From Vespa crabro (Eukaryota; Arthropoda; Insecta; Hymenoptera; Vespidae), in contig NC_060956.1 in NCBI RefSeq assembly GCF_910589235.1, forward strand, positions 13,320,999 through 13,384,998: DNA of 64,000 nt, read 5' to 3'. The position numbers and the translations under genes are program-made. A model generated the notes under the pieces. That model did no database searches and had not been told where the DNA came from. It saw only the letters and a list, made by a program, of their open reading frames with translations. Positions 12,810 through 25,600 of this stretch are shown here, piece after piece. Each line of letters starts with the position of its first letter. The first letter of the stretch is position 1.

Positions 12810-15800
12810 ATGATAGAGAAATTATCAGAGACGATAAATTTTTCGAAAGAAGAAGAAATAATTTTAGAATTATGGAAAAAATTGGATGTATTTCAAAATA
12901 GTTTAAGATTGTCGAAAGGTAAACCGAAATATTCATTCTATGATGGTCCACCTTTCGCAACTGGTTTACCTCATTATGGACATATACTAGCTGGAACAAT
13001 AAAGGATATTATAACAAGGTATGCTCATCAAAGTGGGTATCATGTTGAAAGAAGATTTGGATGGGATACACATGGTTTACCTGTCGAATTTGAAATAGAT
13101 AAAACTTTGAATATCAAAAGTTCAGATGATGTTGCAAAAATTGGTATTAAAAACTATAATAAAGAATGCAGAAGCATTGTAATGAGATATGCTACAGAAT
13201 GGGAGAAAATAGTTGGTAGAATTGGTAGATGGATAGATTTTCAAAATGATTATAAAACATTGTACCCATGGTATATGGAGTCTATATGGTGGATTTTTAA
13301 GGAATTATACAATAAAGGGCTTGTTTATCAAGGTGTTAAGGTAATGCCATATTCTACTGGATGCACTACACCTCTATCAAATTTTGAATCTGGTCAAAAT
13401 TACAAGGATGTTGTAGATCCATCTGTAGTAGTAGCATTTCCTTTGGTAGATGAACCAGATATATCTATTCTAGCATGGACAACAACTCCCTGGACTTTAC
13501 CTAGCAACCTAGCGTTATGTTGTAATCCTGCTTTTGAATATATAGAAGTAAAGGATAATAAATCTAATAATATCTATATTTTATTAGAATCTTCTTTAAG
13601 TCTCATTTATAAATCTAAAGATCTTTATACTGTATGTGGAAAAAGAAAAGGATCAGATTTAAAAGGGAAACAATATCAACCACTTTTTCCTTATTTTGTT
13701 CAGTTAAGACAAAAAGGTGCTTTTGTAATATTAAATGATAATTATGTTACTGCAGAAAGTGGAACCGGTATTGTACATCAAGCGCCTTATTTTGGAGAAG
13801 ATGATTACAGATGTTGTTTAAATGCAGGTGTTATAACAAAGGATCAAGAAATTGTATGTCCTATCGATAGTCGTGGTTGTTTTACAGATCCAGTTTATGA
13901 TTTTAAAGAGAAATATGTGAAGGATGCGGATAAAGATATTATAAAATATCTTCAAGCTAATAATAGACTAGTTTATAGTAACCCTATTAAACACAGTTAT
14001 CCGTATTGTTGGCGATCTGATACACCATTAATTTATAAGGCCGTACCATCATGGTTTATTAGGGTTGAAGCTATAAAGGACAAATTATTAATGGCCAATG
14101 CTGATACTTATTGGGTACCAGATTATGTCAAAGATAAGAGATTTGGTAATTGGTTGCGAGATGCTAGAGATTGGGCAATTAGTAGAAATAGATATTGGGG
14201 TAATCCTATACCTCTATGGATTTCTGAAGATGGTCAAGAAGTTGTATGTGTTGGAAGTATTAAAGAATTGGAGAAATTAAGTAATACAAAAGTGACTGAT
14301 ATCCATAGAGAAAATATAGATCATTTGACCATTCCATCTGTACGGTCAGGATATCCACCTTTACGGCGTGTACCAGAAGTATTTGATTGTTGGTTTGAAT
14401 CTGGTTCTATGCCATATGCACAAATGCATTATCCATTTGAAGATCCAAACAATTTTGAAGAAAGTTTTCCTGCAGATTTTATAGCAGAAGGCATTGATCA
14501 AACTCGAGGCTGGTTCTATACCCTTCTTGTTATATCTACTGCACTTTTTGGCAAAGCACCATTTAAAAATCTTGTTGCCAGTGGTTTAATTTTAGCATCT
14601 GATGGACAAAAAATGTCAAAACGCAAGAAGAATTATCCTGATCCCATTGAGGTTATTGACAAATATGGAGCAGATGCTCTTAGATTGTACTTAATCAATT
14701 CACCTGTTGTTAGAGCAGAAAATTTAAGATTCAAAGAAGAAGGAGTCAGAGATATAATAAAAGATGTGTTTCTTCCTTGGTATAATGCATTTCGATTTTT
14801 AATGCAAAATATTGAAAGATTTGAAAGAGAGGAAAAAACTAAATTTATATATAAGAATATTACTAATAGTTGCTCTAACAATATAATGGATAAGTGGATA
14901 ATATCCTTTACACAAACATTGCTGAAACTTCTTAAACAAGAAATGCAAGCATATAAACTATATACTGTAGTGCCTCATTTAATTAAATACATAGATAATC
15001 TTACTAATTGGTATGTAAGAATGAACAGAAGACGAATAAAAGGTGAAAGTGGTACTATTGACTGCCAAAATGCATTGAATACTTTATATTGTATACTTTA
15101 CACAATGGTGAAAATTAACGCACCATTCATTCCATTTTTAACAGAGTTTATGTTTCAACGTTTGTCAAAACTACTTCCACCTGATTGTAATACTAATATG
15201 GATAGTGTTCATTATCAAATGATTCCTGATCCTTCCATCCATTTAATTGATGAAAGTATTGAAAAATCAGTATCCTATATGCAAATTATCATTGAATTAG
15301 GCAGAATTGTAAGAGATAGAAAAACTATTCCTGTCAAATATCCTTTACCAAATATTGTTGTTATTCATCAAGATAACAATGTTTTGAAAGATATTGTTTC
15401 ATTAAAATCATACATACTCGAAGAATTAAATGTAAAAGAATTAATAATTACAACAGATAAAGAAAAATATGGTGTAACTTTACGAGCTGAACCTGATCAT
15501 AAAATATTAGGTGCACGTTTAAAAGGAGAATTTAAATCTGTTACACAAGCTATTAAAGAATTGTCAGATGAACAATTACAACAATTTATAACTTCAAAGG
15601 AAATTATAATACAAGGTCATAAGCTTAGTGAGGGTGATTTACGCTTAATGTTTAATTTCACTGGTCCAATGGCTGAAGAACTTTCTAAGCAATATGAAGC
15701 CCACAGTGAAGGAAATATATTGATTCTTTTAGGAATTACACCTGATGAATGTATGCAAAATGAAGGAATAGCAAGAGAAATAATTAATAGAATACAGAAA

Positions 15801-16583
15801 TTAAGAAAAAAAGCACAATTGGTACCATCTGATGAGGCAATTGTTTATTATGAAATTCCAAATATAACTAGTAATTTAGCTAAAGTAATTCTCAGTCATA
15901 AAGAGTTTATTGAAAATGCAACTAAAACTCCTCAAAAACATATATCTGAATTGTCAAATAATAATAATATTATTCTTGAAGAAATGCAGAACATTAAAGG
16001 TATTGATATGAAACTTATACTTGTTAAGAGTAAAATAGAAAGCACACTTAAAAATAATATAACAGAAGTTGAACCATTTTCAAAATATGTTAATGTCGAA
16101 TTAATTAATATAAAGCCAAGATTTGGTGCTACTAATCCTGCAGGTACAATTTTATTAGAAGTAGAAACACTTGAACTTACAACTTTAATTTCGTATGAAC
16201 AATTAAGACAGAATATAGATATTATATTTGGAATTTATGGATTTACTTATGATCTATATGTTGATGGAAAGCTACTTACAAATAATACAGATATTGGATC
16301 ATTAAATAAAAAAACTATTCAAGTGGTTAAAATTGGCACATTAGCAAATCCATCAATAGTTGATTTTAAGTCTCCTAATTGTCATTTTCTTAATATAATT
16401 AATGATAATAAAAAAACTAGTATACTTCTAGAAAATCCTCAAGGAAATTGTACATTAGATATGCTTTCATTAAAACAATATATACAAGCTTTATTTACAT
16501 CAAATGATACTGTATTTTCACTTCCAAATGTATCATCTATATTAGAATTACATACTAAAACAATAAATATCAGTCATTTTTGA
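12810..16583 (+). CDS. IleRS: Isoleucyl-tRNA synthetase, cytosolic, intronless
   Basis: A single uninterrupted 1,257-codon frame encodes a class I aminoacyl-tRNA synthetase that charges tRNA-Ile in the cytosol. The N-terminus (YDGPPFATGLPHYGHILAG) carries the HIGH-type ATP motif HYGH at 55-58. The KMSKS loop is KMSKR at 601-605. Between them lies the CP1 editing insertion (AWTTTPWTLPSN, FDCWFESGSMPYAQ). Downstream are the anticodon-binding domain and the long eukaryotic C-terminal extension. Length matches the animal cytosolic enzyme (about 1,260 aa) rather than the shorter mitochondrial one. The chosen ATG gives the conserved start EKLSETINFSKEEEIILELW. Complete absence of coding introns over 3.8 kb contrasts with its neighbours. 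The motifs are intact, so this looks like the functional gene and not a dead retrocopy. Confidence 0.98.
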   Translation: MIEKLSETINFSKEEEIILELWKKLDVFQNSLRLSKGKPKYSFYDGPPFATGLPHYGHILAGTIKDIITRYAHQSGYHVERRFGWDTHGLPVEFEIDKTLNIKSSDDVAKIGIKNYNKECRSIVMRYATEWEKIVGRIGRWIDFQNDYKTLYPWYMESIWWIFKELYNKGLVYQGVKVMPYSTGCTTPLSNFESGQNYKDVVDPSVVVAFPLVDEPDISILAWTTTPWTLPSNLALCCNPAFEYIEVKDNKSNNIYILLESSLSLIYKSKDLYTVCGKRKGSDLKGKQYQPLFPYFVQLRQKGAFVILNDNYVTAESGTGIVHQAPYFGEDDYRCCLNAGVITKDQEIVCPIDSRGCFTDPVYDFKEKYVKDADKDIIKYLQANNRLVYSNPIKHSYPYCWRSDTPLIYKAVPSWFIRVEAIKDKLLMANADTYWVPDYVKDKRFGNWLRDARDWAISRNRYWGNPIPLWISEDGQEVVCVGSIKELEKLSNTKVTDIHRENIDHLTIPSVRSGYPPLRRVPEVFDCWFESGSMPYAQMHYPFEDPNNFEESFPADFIAEGIDQTRGWFYTLLVISTALFGKAPFKNLVASGLILASDGQKMSKRKKNYPDPIEVIDKYGADALRLYLINSPVVRAENLRFKEEGVRDIIKDVFLPWYNAFRFLMQNIERFEREEKTKFIYKNITNSCSNNIMDKWIISFTQTLLKLLKQEMQAYKLYTVVPHLIKYIDNLTNWYVRMNRRRIKGESGTIDCQNALNTLYCILYTMVKINAPFIPFLTEFMFQRLSKLLPPDCNTNMDSVHYQMIPDPSIHLIDESIEKSVSYMQIIIELGRIVRDRKTIPVKYPLPNIVVIHQDNNVLKDIVSLKSYILEELNVKELIITTDKEKYGVTLRAEPDHKILGARLKGEFKSVTQAIKELSDEQLQQFITSKEIIIQGHKLSEGDLRLMFNFTGPMAEELSKQYEAHSEGNILILLGITPDECMQNEGIAREIINRIQKLRKKAQLVPSDEAIVYYEIPNITSNLAKVILSHKEFIENATKTPQKHISELSNNNNIILEEMQNIKGIDMKLILVKSKIESTLKNNITEVEPFSKYVNVELINIKPRFGATNPAGTILLEVETLELTTLISYEQLRQNIDIIFGIYGFTYDLYVDGKLLTNNTDIGSLNKKTIQVVKIGTLANPSIVDFKSPNCHFLNIINDNKKTSILLENPQGNCTLDMLSLKQYIQALFTSNDTVFSLPNVSSILELHTKTINISHF

Positions 16584-18397
16584 AAATAATATAACCCAAA
16601 TTTTGAAAATATATAACCCAAAAAGATATGAATAACATATATTATTCAACTGATTAATTCTTTTAAAATCACATCATATGTTTTCAATTTGTTACAAATA
16701 ATTCAAAAATAAAAATTACTTATTATATACCATCTATTGTCATGCATTATCACTTATTTATTCTATTCATAAAATTTATAAAATATTAACTATTTATACA
16801 TTATAAAACAATAACATAAGAAAAAAAATACGTTGTACATGAGGAGACAAATAAATAAACAATTAATAATGTGGAAATAATAGATTTTTAATCTCTAATA
16901 TTTTAATTTATCTAATAAATGTTTAACGATGTAATATGATATTGAAATAATTTATAGAATTATAATATACATAATATACAACTGATCATAACCATTAAAG
17001 TAGATTCATAAAAATAGACATGTAAAAAAATATCAAATAAATAAAAATTTATTCATATTATATTAAACAATTACAATTTTATTATTAACTGAATTTTTCA
17101 AGTTTTCTATATTTCTTACGCAACACATGAATGTAAGAAACACGTTTGAAATATTATATAGATTTTTTTTGTTATACTTTAATAACATTGACCAATAATA
17201 TCAAAAATATCAGAAATAATTACATAATAGATCACTTTATTCTGTAATACCTTACAAAATTATAAATAAGTCATTATATCGTGTATTATTTTCCTATTAT
17301 AAATTCTTTCAAAGATAATTATATATACTTTGCTTTAATTGCACCAATATTAAAACAAACAAAATTATTTCAGAGAAAATATTTAATTATATTAAACACA
17401 TAAAGAAGACATTTTATATATCATGTGATATACTTTAATATGTAAATATATCATTTCCTTTTTAAAAACTAAGAAATAACACGAAACACTTCTAAAATTG
17501 TGATTATCGTAATTTCGTTATTTCTTTTCATAATAAGTACTATTATATCAATTGGAATGTGACTATGATTCATGTTTAAAAAGCAAAGTTACACTTATTT
17601 TACAATTATTTAAATCATTTCAATAATAAAATGACTTATTACTTGCGTCTGGATCACTTCACTTGCAAATATTTTCACATTAGAAATAGCTGCAACATAA
17701 GATAATTAGATATTTTTTTTTTAATACTCATACTTAATTATGACATATGATAAGTATATATATTTTATAATTTATTTTGTTTACTAATTGTATTATTAAT
17801 ACATTTACAATAATATATATTATTACATTTAACAGTCATCAACAGTTTCAAATGCCAGTAATGACTTTTTAAATGTATTTATAAATATAAATATCTTTTG
17901 AAAAGTAATAATCCAATGTATCAACCATGTATATCAAAAGTAATAATTATATTGACAAATACATATAAGTAATTGAACAAAGAATAACATAAGAAAGCAC
18001 CAGCATGCAACCACATTCTATCCTTTTGGTTGCTACTTTTTTCATAAAATAATCAATAAGTATGTAAATGTTTTGAATTTTTTTTTCTTTTCTTTAGAAA
18101 TTATTAGTAATCATTAAAGCTAACAAATAATTCAATAAAGACTTCATATTTGACTACATTATTATACATATATATTAATCACTTGTTTAAGTTTTTACTC
18201 TTCGTTTTATTTCAAGTATTAAACTTGCAAGCTATTAAAAAAATCAAATTCTTTTATTTGTTTATTCATTATATCCGACGACGTTTCTGCATAAATTAAT
18301 AAGTAAAATGAGTGCTGAAGGTCCATTTCTTTTACTTACTTATAATCGGTAAAATTTGTTCACACAATTGTTTGAATAATAAGACAGTAACATCAAT
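16584..18397. other. Convergent intergenic interval
   Basis: IleRS (+) and the TMUB-like gene (-) end facing each other here. The 1.8 kb is AT-rich with no coding frame. It should hold the IleRS 3' UTR and a possibly long TMUB-like 3' UTR. No RNA gene or mobile element was recognised. Confidence 0.6.
16708..16713 (+). terminator. Candidate poly(A) signal of IleRS
   Basis: AATAAA lies about 125 bp after the IleRS stop codon. The assignment is positional only, in a region where such hexamers arise by chance. Confidence 0.45.
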
Positions 18398-19264
18398 TCA
18401 TTCAATATTTCTAATGCTATCTTGATCAGGGAAAAAATTGCTAAATAAAGAAACCGTAAATATTGCAGTGAGTGCATATAATGCAAGTGTAGTTGTCGCA
18501 GTAAATAATTGCGCATAGTGGTAACGAGAATACCAAGCAAGACCTAAGATAAGAGTCAAAATGCTCACTAAAAGCCTGCTTAAATCCCATTCATTATGTA
18601 CTGAGCTGATTCCATTACCCGCAGGGAGATCTTGGAAAGTCTGTGGATTGAAATAAATTGATGACTCATCTAATGTATGCGGCCGTGATGATGTTGTAGC
18701 TGGCCGTGGTTGATGTACTAAGCAATGAACTACACAATGATTATAAAGACCACATCGTTCTAATGTTTGGCTATCTGGTTGAAGCACTTGACCTTTAAAT
18801 ACTAAGCGCACCAGTTTTTGTGAATCAAGTTCTACTCGAAAATGTCGCCTAAAAAATATTATGAGTAAAATAAGATTTTTCTATATCAATATATTCATTA
18901 TAATTAGTATTACAAATAAATATAATTTACCTTTTGAAGTCTCCAAGCATTTCCTTAAGACTTCCGGTTACTACTTTTTGATCATCATTTATGAATTTCA
19001 GTTTTATAGTAATTTCATTAGCATTGGCAGTCGACAAGTTTTCAGTTGTACATCCTGTTGTACTAGGACACATTGACTCGGGTTTATTAGATTCATCTGT
19101 AGAATTTTCCTCATTAGATTGTTTTAACACTATTGTCTCTTCATTATTAAAGGAATCCATAGTTTCAATGAGAACCTCTTCAGAAGTGGTAGCTTCTGCT
19201 ACTCTTCGTAATGCTGGAGCAGTAACATCTAATATAAAATTAAAAATTATAAATTCAAATCATA

Positions 19265-19308
<44 letters not shown>

Positions 19309-19634
19309 CTGCTGATATATAACTGACACTTAATACCTGCAATAGATGTTTCCGGACAGCTTGCTTCTGAATTATTACTTTCAATAGTATTTGTTTCCAT
19401 AGAATCTTCATCTGATATTTCCAAATTACGAGATTGATTAAGAGTATTGGTATTCTGATTTGCTCTTAATTCTGTAATACTTGTGCGTGTTCGATGTTGC
19501 AATATAAGTACTGTGCGTATTATTGGTTGATCTGCAATATTTGTAGAACACCATGCGAACCAAGCCACCAATATGATACTCAAAGCAATAAAAAAATCTG
19601 TAACTTCATCACCAACACCTTCTATTAAAGACAT
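18398..19634 (-). CDS. Tmub: Transmembrane and ubiquitin-like domain protein (TMUB1/2 type)
   Basis: Three coding exons: 19634-19337, 19228-18931 and 18848-18398, giving 348 aa. The N-terminus MSLIEGVGDEVTDFFIALSI is the characteristic TMUB start and forms the first hydrophobic segment (about 13-30). A low-complexity acidic Ser/Asn/Thr linker follows. The ubiquitin-like domain lies at about residues 170-240 (ITIKLKFINDDQKVV... RLVFKGQVLQPDSQTLERCG... HCVVHCLVHQ). Two C-terminal hydrophobic segments follow (LLVSILTLILGLAWY and TTTLALYALTAIFTVSLF). Vertebrate TMUB1/2 are membrane proteins linked to ER-associated degradation. The role here is inferred from family. A 5' UTR intron is likely, since a good acceptor (TTCTTGCAG) sits 14 bases before the ATG, with UTR from 19648. 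Confidence 0.93.
19264..19301. repeat. (ATT)n microsatellite in TMUB-like intron 1
   Basis: About 12 ATT units lie between exon 1 and exon 2. On the minus strand they read as poly-Asn if translated, but the splice sites at 19337 and 19228 remove them. Confidence 0.95.
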
Positions 19635-22126
19635 CTTGTTTTAGTAATCTGCAAGAACATATAAAAAATTATTTTTAAATATCTTCTCTATAAAATTTCA
19701 TTACAAATTTGCAATTGAAAAATAAAACAAAAAAGAAAAATTAAATGTTATGTTGAATATCAATAAAAAAACTGCTTATTTATAGATAATAAATAAAAAA
19801 CTTATAAACAAAGAGACGACCTTCCTATTAGTTTAAATCATTTTTCCTTATGCAACCAAATTGCTATTGAAGGTTAAGGGCACTATATATAATTTTTATT
19901 GCAATATGGAAAAATATTAAGAGAAAAGAGGAAAAGAAATATACAATTACTACAAACTTCTTGAAAAGATAAAATAAAAGTAAAATTAAAAAAGCCTTTA
20001 TCTTTCTACATATTAAAACACACGAGTTGTAAATTATACACTAAATTACACTTTTTTTAAATTTTGTTTATGACTATTTATTTATACCACAATCAAGGCC
20101 GTGGTTGTATTAATTTACAAAAATCATAACTAATTTAATACAATAAAAAATATAGTTGACAAAACAGTTATAAATATCGTATCTATATACATCTGTGCAT
20201 GACGTAGATACTTTATGACAAGCAGCAATATATATTATTTACGAAACATGTTCAAGCTGTTATCAATACGAAAAACCAAGAAACCATAGAAATACGTATG
20301 TAGTAGATGATAGCGGAAACTTACGTATCTATTTACAATATGTTTAAAAAATTATTAAGGAAATGGGTGATCATCTTCAACAATATTTATATATTGATAA
20401 TTTATATATTTGAAGATTGGTCCTTATTTAGCAAGTAATATACTAGAGCCATTAGAAAGAAAAATACGTATGTGTATATATTCGCTGTATATACTCGCTG
20501 CATCAATAGCTTTGCTTACTTTTCATTTGTAGAAAATATGTAGTGCTTTAACTAAAGTTCCTAGAAATAAAGTTTGAGAATTTATTTCAATCAAAGATTC
20601 TAATAAAAGAAATAATTTACTTTTTTCATGATTATCTTTATTCTTAAAAAATATGATAGACAATCTTTTAATCACTGTTAAGTTAAATTAAAGGAAAATG
20701 TATTTTCTTCGAATAATACATAAATGATATAAAATGATATAAAAAATTTGAGTACATAACTACTTTTATCTGGATAACTATTACTACTAATTTGATACTA
20801 AACGAAAGCTTAAATTTCAAATAATTTGCCAATATAGATAATATAATTATTTATAAATACAATATAATCGTTATCCAGAAAAAATGATATATATTAAATA
20901 AGTGAATAGAAATAAATTTAAATGCGAACTTTCATCAAATGCTAATTTCAGACTCAGATTATTGCTAACTTGATGTAAACAATTGCTATTGGTTGCATTC
21001 AGCAGAACAAACAGCTTTACAACTTATAAGATTTTTAATTGAATAGCACCAATCACTTTATGTCTTTCCGATATATTTGCCCATTAGTCGACATTTTTTA
21101 CAATATAGTAAAAGTATGCTATTTAAGCGCAATATGTCAAGATCTCAGTTCAATAGTAAGATGTCAAAAACGTAATAAGATAGATTAGACAGAGGGAAAT
21201 AGAATTGTATATACATATAATTTCAATTAAAATTGATAATTTATAAGATTAGAAATAATCAGAAAATTTCAGTTCAGTAATGTGTGTAAAAGAATTTATA
21301 AGAAATAATTAATATATTTGTAATTTGAGTAAACAACAGTGTACAATTTAACGTTCATCCATATACGAGTAAGAATGAGATATAGAATAGTAATAATCGC
21401 AATAAAAATATTATTACAAATGTAAATCTTAGAGAGCAGTTATTTATATCTTAAAGTCCTATTCTCGAAAGGAAACTACTATCAAAATAGCATCCTCACG
21501 CTCTCGTTTTGTATTATGACGCCAAAAGATTTTTGCTCCGTGCTTGTTTCCATGTAACTACATGACAATTTACGTGCGTGATGAAATTGCTTGTTAACAT
21601 CGCCCTCTTCAATACGAAGTACAAACTACTATAATTTCCTCTTTCCATTCCTCGATACTCTTAATGGTGATACATAGGAGTTTCGTTAAACAAATTCGAA
21701 TAGTTGTAATGTATTGTTAATAAATAATTTATGTTCTAAGTGTTCAGAAGAAAAAAGTAGTTAACTTTATAAATATAGACGGTATATATTTCATTACTTC
21801 TTGATATAACTGTACTTATTTAGCAACCATTTTTCAATTTTCTGCCACGTTTATAAAGCTTAACGCTTAGGTGAAGTTTGTACGGTTTTCTGGTTTAAGT
21901 AGATATTTAGCATAGAAAAAGTCAAATAATTGGATATCGAAATAGTGGTAGTACATTAAGTTACATACAATCATTAATCACGTGTTAAAAATGGCAGATA
22001 TTTCATTCATTTATTGAACTCATCATTTTTAATAATTCATTAGCGTAACCTAAATTTCTGTATTGATCATTAAACTTAGATTAAAACTAATTTTTTTTTA
22101 TTCTGTAGGATATAAAAAGATACATC
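19635..22126. other. Divergent interval between the TMUB-like gene and the SR-cyclophilin
   Basis: This 2.5 kb must hold both promoters and 5' leaders. Immediately before the cyclophilin ATG there is a polypyrimidine tract and acceptor (TTCTGTAG, exon from 22109), so the cyclophilin has at least one upstream non-coding exon, which I cannot place. No other gene or repeat family was recognised. Confidence 0.55.
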
Positions 22127-22577
22127 ATGGCCAACGTCAATCCAAGAGTTTTCTTTGATATAGAAGTAGGTGGCCTTCCTATGGGCCGTATAATCTTTGA
22201 ACTCTTTGCTGATGTATGTCCCATTACATGCGAAAATTTTCGTGCATTATCTACTGGTGAAAGAGGAGATGGGAAAACAACAGGGAAACCATTACATTAC
22301 AAAGGAATTGTATTTCATAGAGTTGTAAAAGATTTTATGATTCAAGGTGGAGATTTTGTAGTAGGTAATGGTACTGGCGGAGAATCTATCTATGGCGGTA
22401 TATTTGCAGGTAAAAATATAAATTTAATGTAGTATAAACAACGTTATATTTTGTCTAATAATTTAATATTTTTGAATCTCTTTCTCTTTCTCTCCCTCTC
22501 TCTTTCCCCCTCTCTCCATCTCTCTTTCCCCCTCTCTCTCTCCCTTTCCCTCCCTCTCTCGCCCCCTCTCTCTCCCT

Positions 22578-22616
<39 letters not shown>

Positions 22617-25600
22617 AATAATAATATTCTTACAGATGAAAATTTTATTTTGAAGCATAATAAGCCATTTTTATTGTCAATGGCAAATCGTGGTAAAGAT
22701 ACAAATGGATCACAATTTTTTATGTAAGTAAAAAGATTAGTATATGCATGTGTATAATTTTCTTAATAGATTATTTCTTTATAGTATATAAAATGGTATT
22801 GTAGACTATTCCTTTATTTAATACAACAATATGTTCCGTGTATTAAAATGGAGATTTATTTAGTAAATTTATATTTACAAATTACGTATATTACATATAT
22901 ATAATTACTAAACTATTTAATTACTAACAGTTGACAAAACTGTTTTTTGTTTGTAGTCTCATTTATAATAATTTTCTGAATATAAAAAAGTTACTTGTAT
23001 ATGATGACATCAGTGGCAGATTTACACAGGTGGATGCAATCATCTCAAGCATCATAAGATAGGGGCCCCACACGACAAAATAAATTTAATTTAATGGTTG
23101 TCCTGGTATATTATTTTTATTTCTATTTTTGCGACTATTACCGATTTTGGAAAACGTATTTCTCATTTCATCGTTTGCATGAACAGTTGGATTGAGAAAA
23201 TATATATTCTGCATAATTGATTTATTTTAATGGGGTCCCAAATATGGCTAATGCCTCAGGCTTTAATTGAAGATTAAATCCGCCAATAGATGACATATAC
23301 TACTTTATCAAGTAATTAAAAAAGAAATATAGTTCTTATCATTCTGTATTATACTAGTTCTATAAATGTATCAAAAAAGTTCTTCATACATATAATGTAT
23401 TTTTGTTTTTTTATTTATTAAGATTATTTTTGCATGTTACTATTAGTTTTATATAACAATTTTAATAACAATTTATATGATATTTTATATAATTAAGAAA
23501 TTATTATCTATATTAGTTGATGGTGGTGATACTAGATATCCAAAAAAGGGAGTAAAATTAAATACAAATAGCTGGGCAAATTGTTATGTTTATAAAAAAT
23601 AATGCTACATAGTATAAAGCGAATAAAACTGAAATTTAAAATTTTATCATACTACTTTATCTTGTTCCACTAAAATGTATTTGGAACATTCATTATTACA
23701 CATAGGACTTGCAGAGAATCTTGAAAAGAATAGTAATAATATTAAATGTGAAAGAATGAATAACTATAGCCATGTTTTTGTGTAGTCATGAGGGAAGGGT
23801 CTGCACACCACTACTACAACACAATGACCACTGAACGCTGGCTCTTTCTGTTCATCTCTCATCACCTTAATCATATTTTGTTGTTGTAGTACAACACAAC
23901 CAGCGCCTCACCTCGACAAGTGAGTAAATAATAAAATAAATAATTAAATTTTATAGATATTTTATAGATATTGTATAGATTTTTAATGGAATTCTCATAA
24001 AATAAATAGTGTCCACGTCGTTTTTGGAGAAGTAGTGTCTGGCCAGGAAGTTGTTATGCACATTGAGGGTTTACCTGTTGATCGTATGTCTCGTCCATTG
24101 CAGGATGCTAAAGTTGTAAATTGTGGAGAATTAGTATTGAAAACTAAAAGTAAAGGTCAGTAATATGAATTTTTATGAAATTTTCAATTTTAGATGATAT
24201 ATGGGGGATATAAAAAAGAATATTTAGTATAATAATCCTTAAATAAATTAATTTGTTTGTAGGAAAAAAACACGAATCAAAGCGTAGCTCTTCAGAATCA
24301 GATTCAGATTCTCATGCAGAGAAAAGCAAAAAAAAAAGAAATAAGAAGAGGTATAAAAAAATTAAAATTATTCTCGTTATTATTGTAACATAACATGACT
24401 TTTTTATATTTCATATATTATATGCTTATATTACACATTAGTAAGAAAAGGGCTAAATCAGAAGATGGTGAAATCCATGATTCAAACGAAGATGAAAATG
24501 AGAAGCCTCATCCACTTGTATCTATTACAAAAATTGATCCTGATGAGATACCTGAGGTTCCTGCAAATAAATTTTTATATAGGGCAGGACCTACAAATAA
24601 TGCTAATCAAAAGGAATTTCGACAACATTTTGGCAGGGAACGTATACGATTACGTAGAAAAACTGGACGTGTCTTTAAGGGACGAGGTGTATTTGTAAGT
24701 ATTCGTGATCTTTTTACTTTAAAAGTAAAAATATAATGATTTACCTCATATCACTTTTTTTAATAATCTTTTTATGTTACTAATCTACAAATTAGGCAAA
24801 CGATATACGATTTCTTTTTTTACATCTATAGTAATACATAGATGAATGGGTACATCTGTAAGAAGACTTTTAAAATGATTGAATATTTGTGTAAAGGGAC
24901 TTAATGCCAATTTCATCATAAAATAAATTTAAAAAGTAATACATCATAAATTACTATTTTTAATTTTTATAAATTCCAGCGTTATCACACTCCTTCGCGA
25001 AGCCGCTCTAGAAGTGTAACTCCACCACATTGGAAACAAGCACAAAATCGTACTATTAAATTACATGAATTTCAGGTATGTTTCAAAACTATGACATTTA
25101 ATATAGATAAATTGTTACGTTTATTCAAATCTTGTTTATAGAAATTGGAAAAGGAACGATTAAAAAAGGAAGAAGAAGGAGGCAAATCCGAAGATGATAA
25201 AATAGATAACTTTGAAGAGCGAGTTGATAAAGATAATTATTTAATGGAAAAATTTGAAAGTAGCGCGTGTATACCCGAACAATTGGAAAATAAAGAAAAT
25301 GATCAAACAGAAGAAAAAAATACTACAAATAAAAGCGTACAAGAGAACGAAGATAATGTAAATAAAAATTTGGATATTAATGAGATTACATCAAATGATA
25401 AAGTAGATACAAAACGTAAAAATGAGAAGTCTATCAAACACGAAACGAATCGATACGATAGATACGATTCGAGAGATAGAACCAAGAGACGCAGCAGTAG
25501 ACGCTCTAGATCAAGAGGTCGTCAGAGATCGAGAGATAGAGATTATGATCGCAGATCTAGTCGTGATAGAAGAAGTAGGAGAAATTATTCTCCTCGTAGG

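Noticed and set aside
22455..22658. Arg-Glu-Gly-rich minus-strand frame
   Set aside because: It is the complement of the polypyrimidine tract in cyclophilin intron 1.
23600..23890. Possible second mobile element between the hAT MITE and the microexon
   Set aside because: Only a 10-base direct match (TACAACACAA) to the exon was found; no terminal repeats or target duplication.
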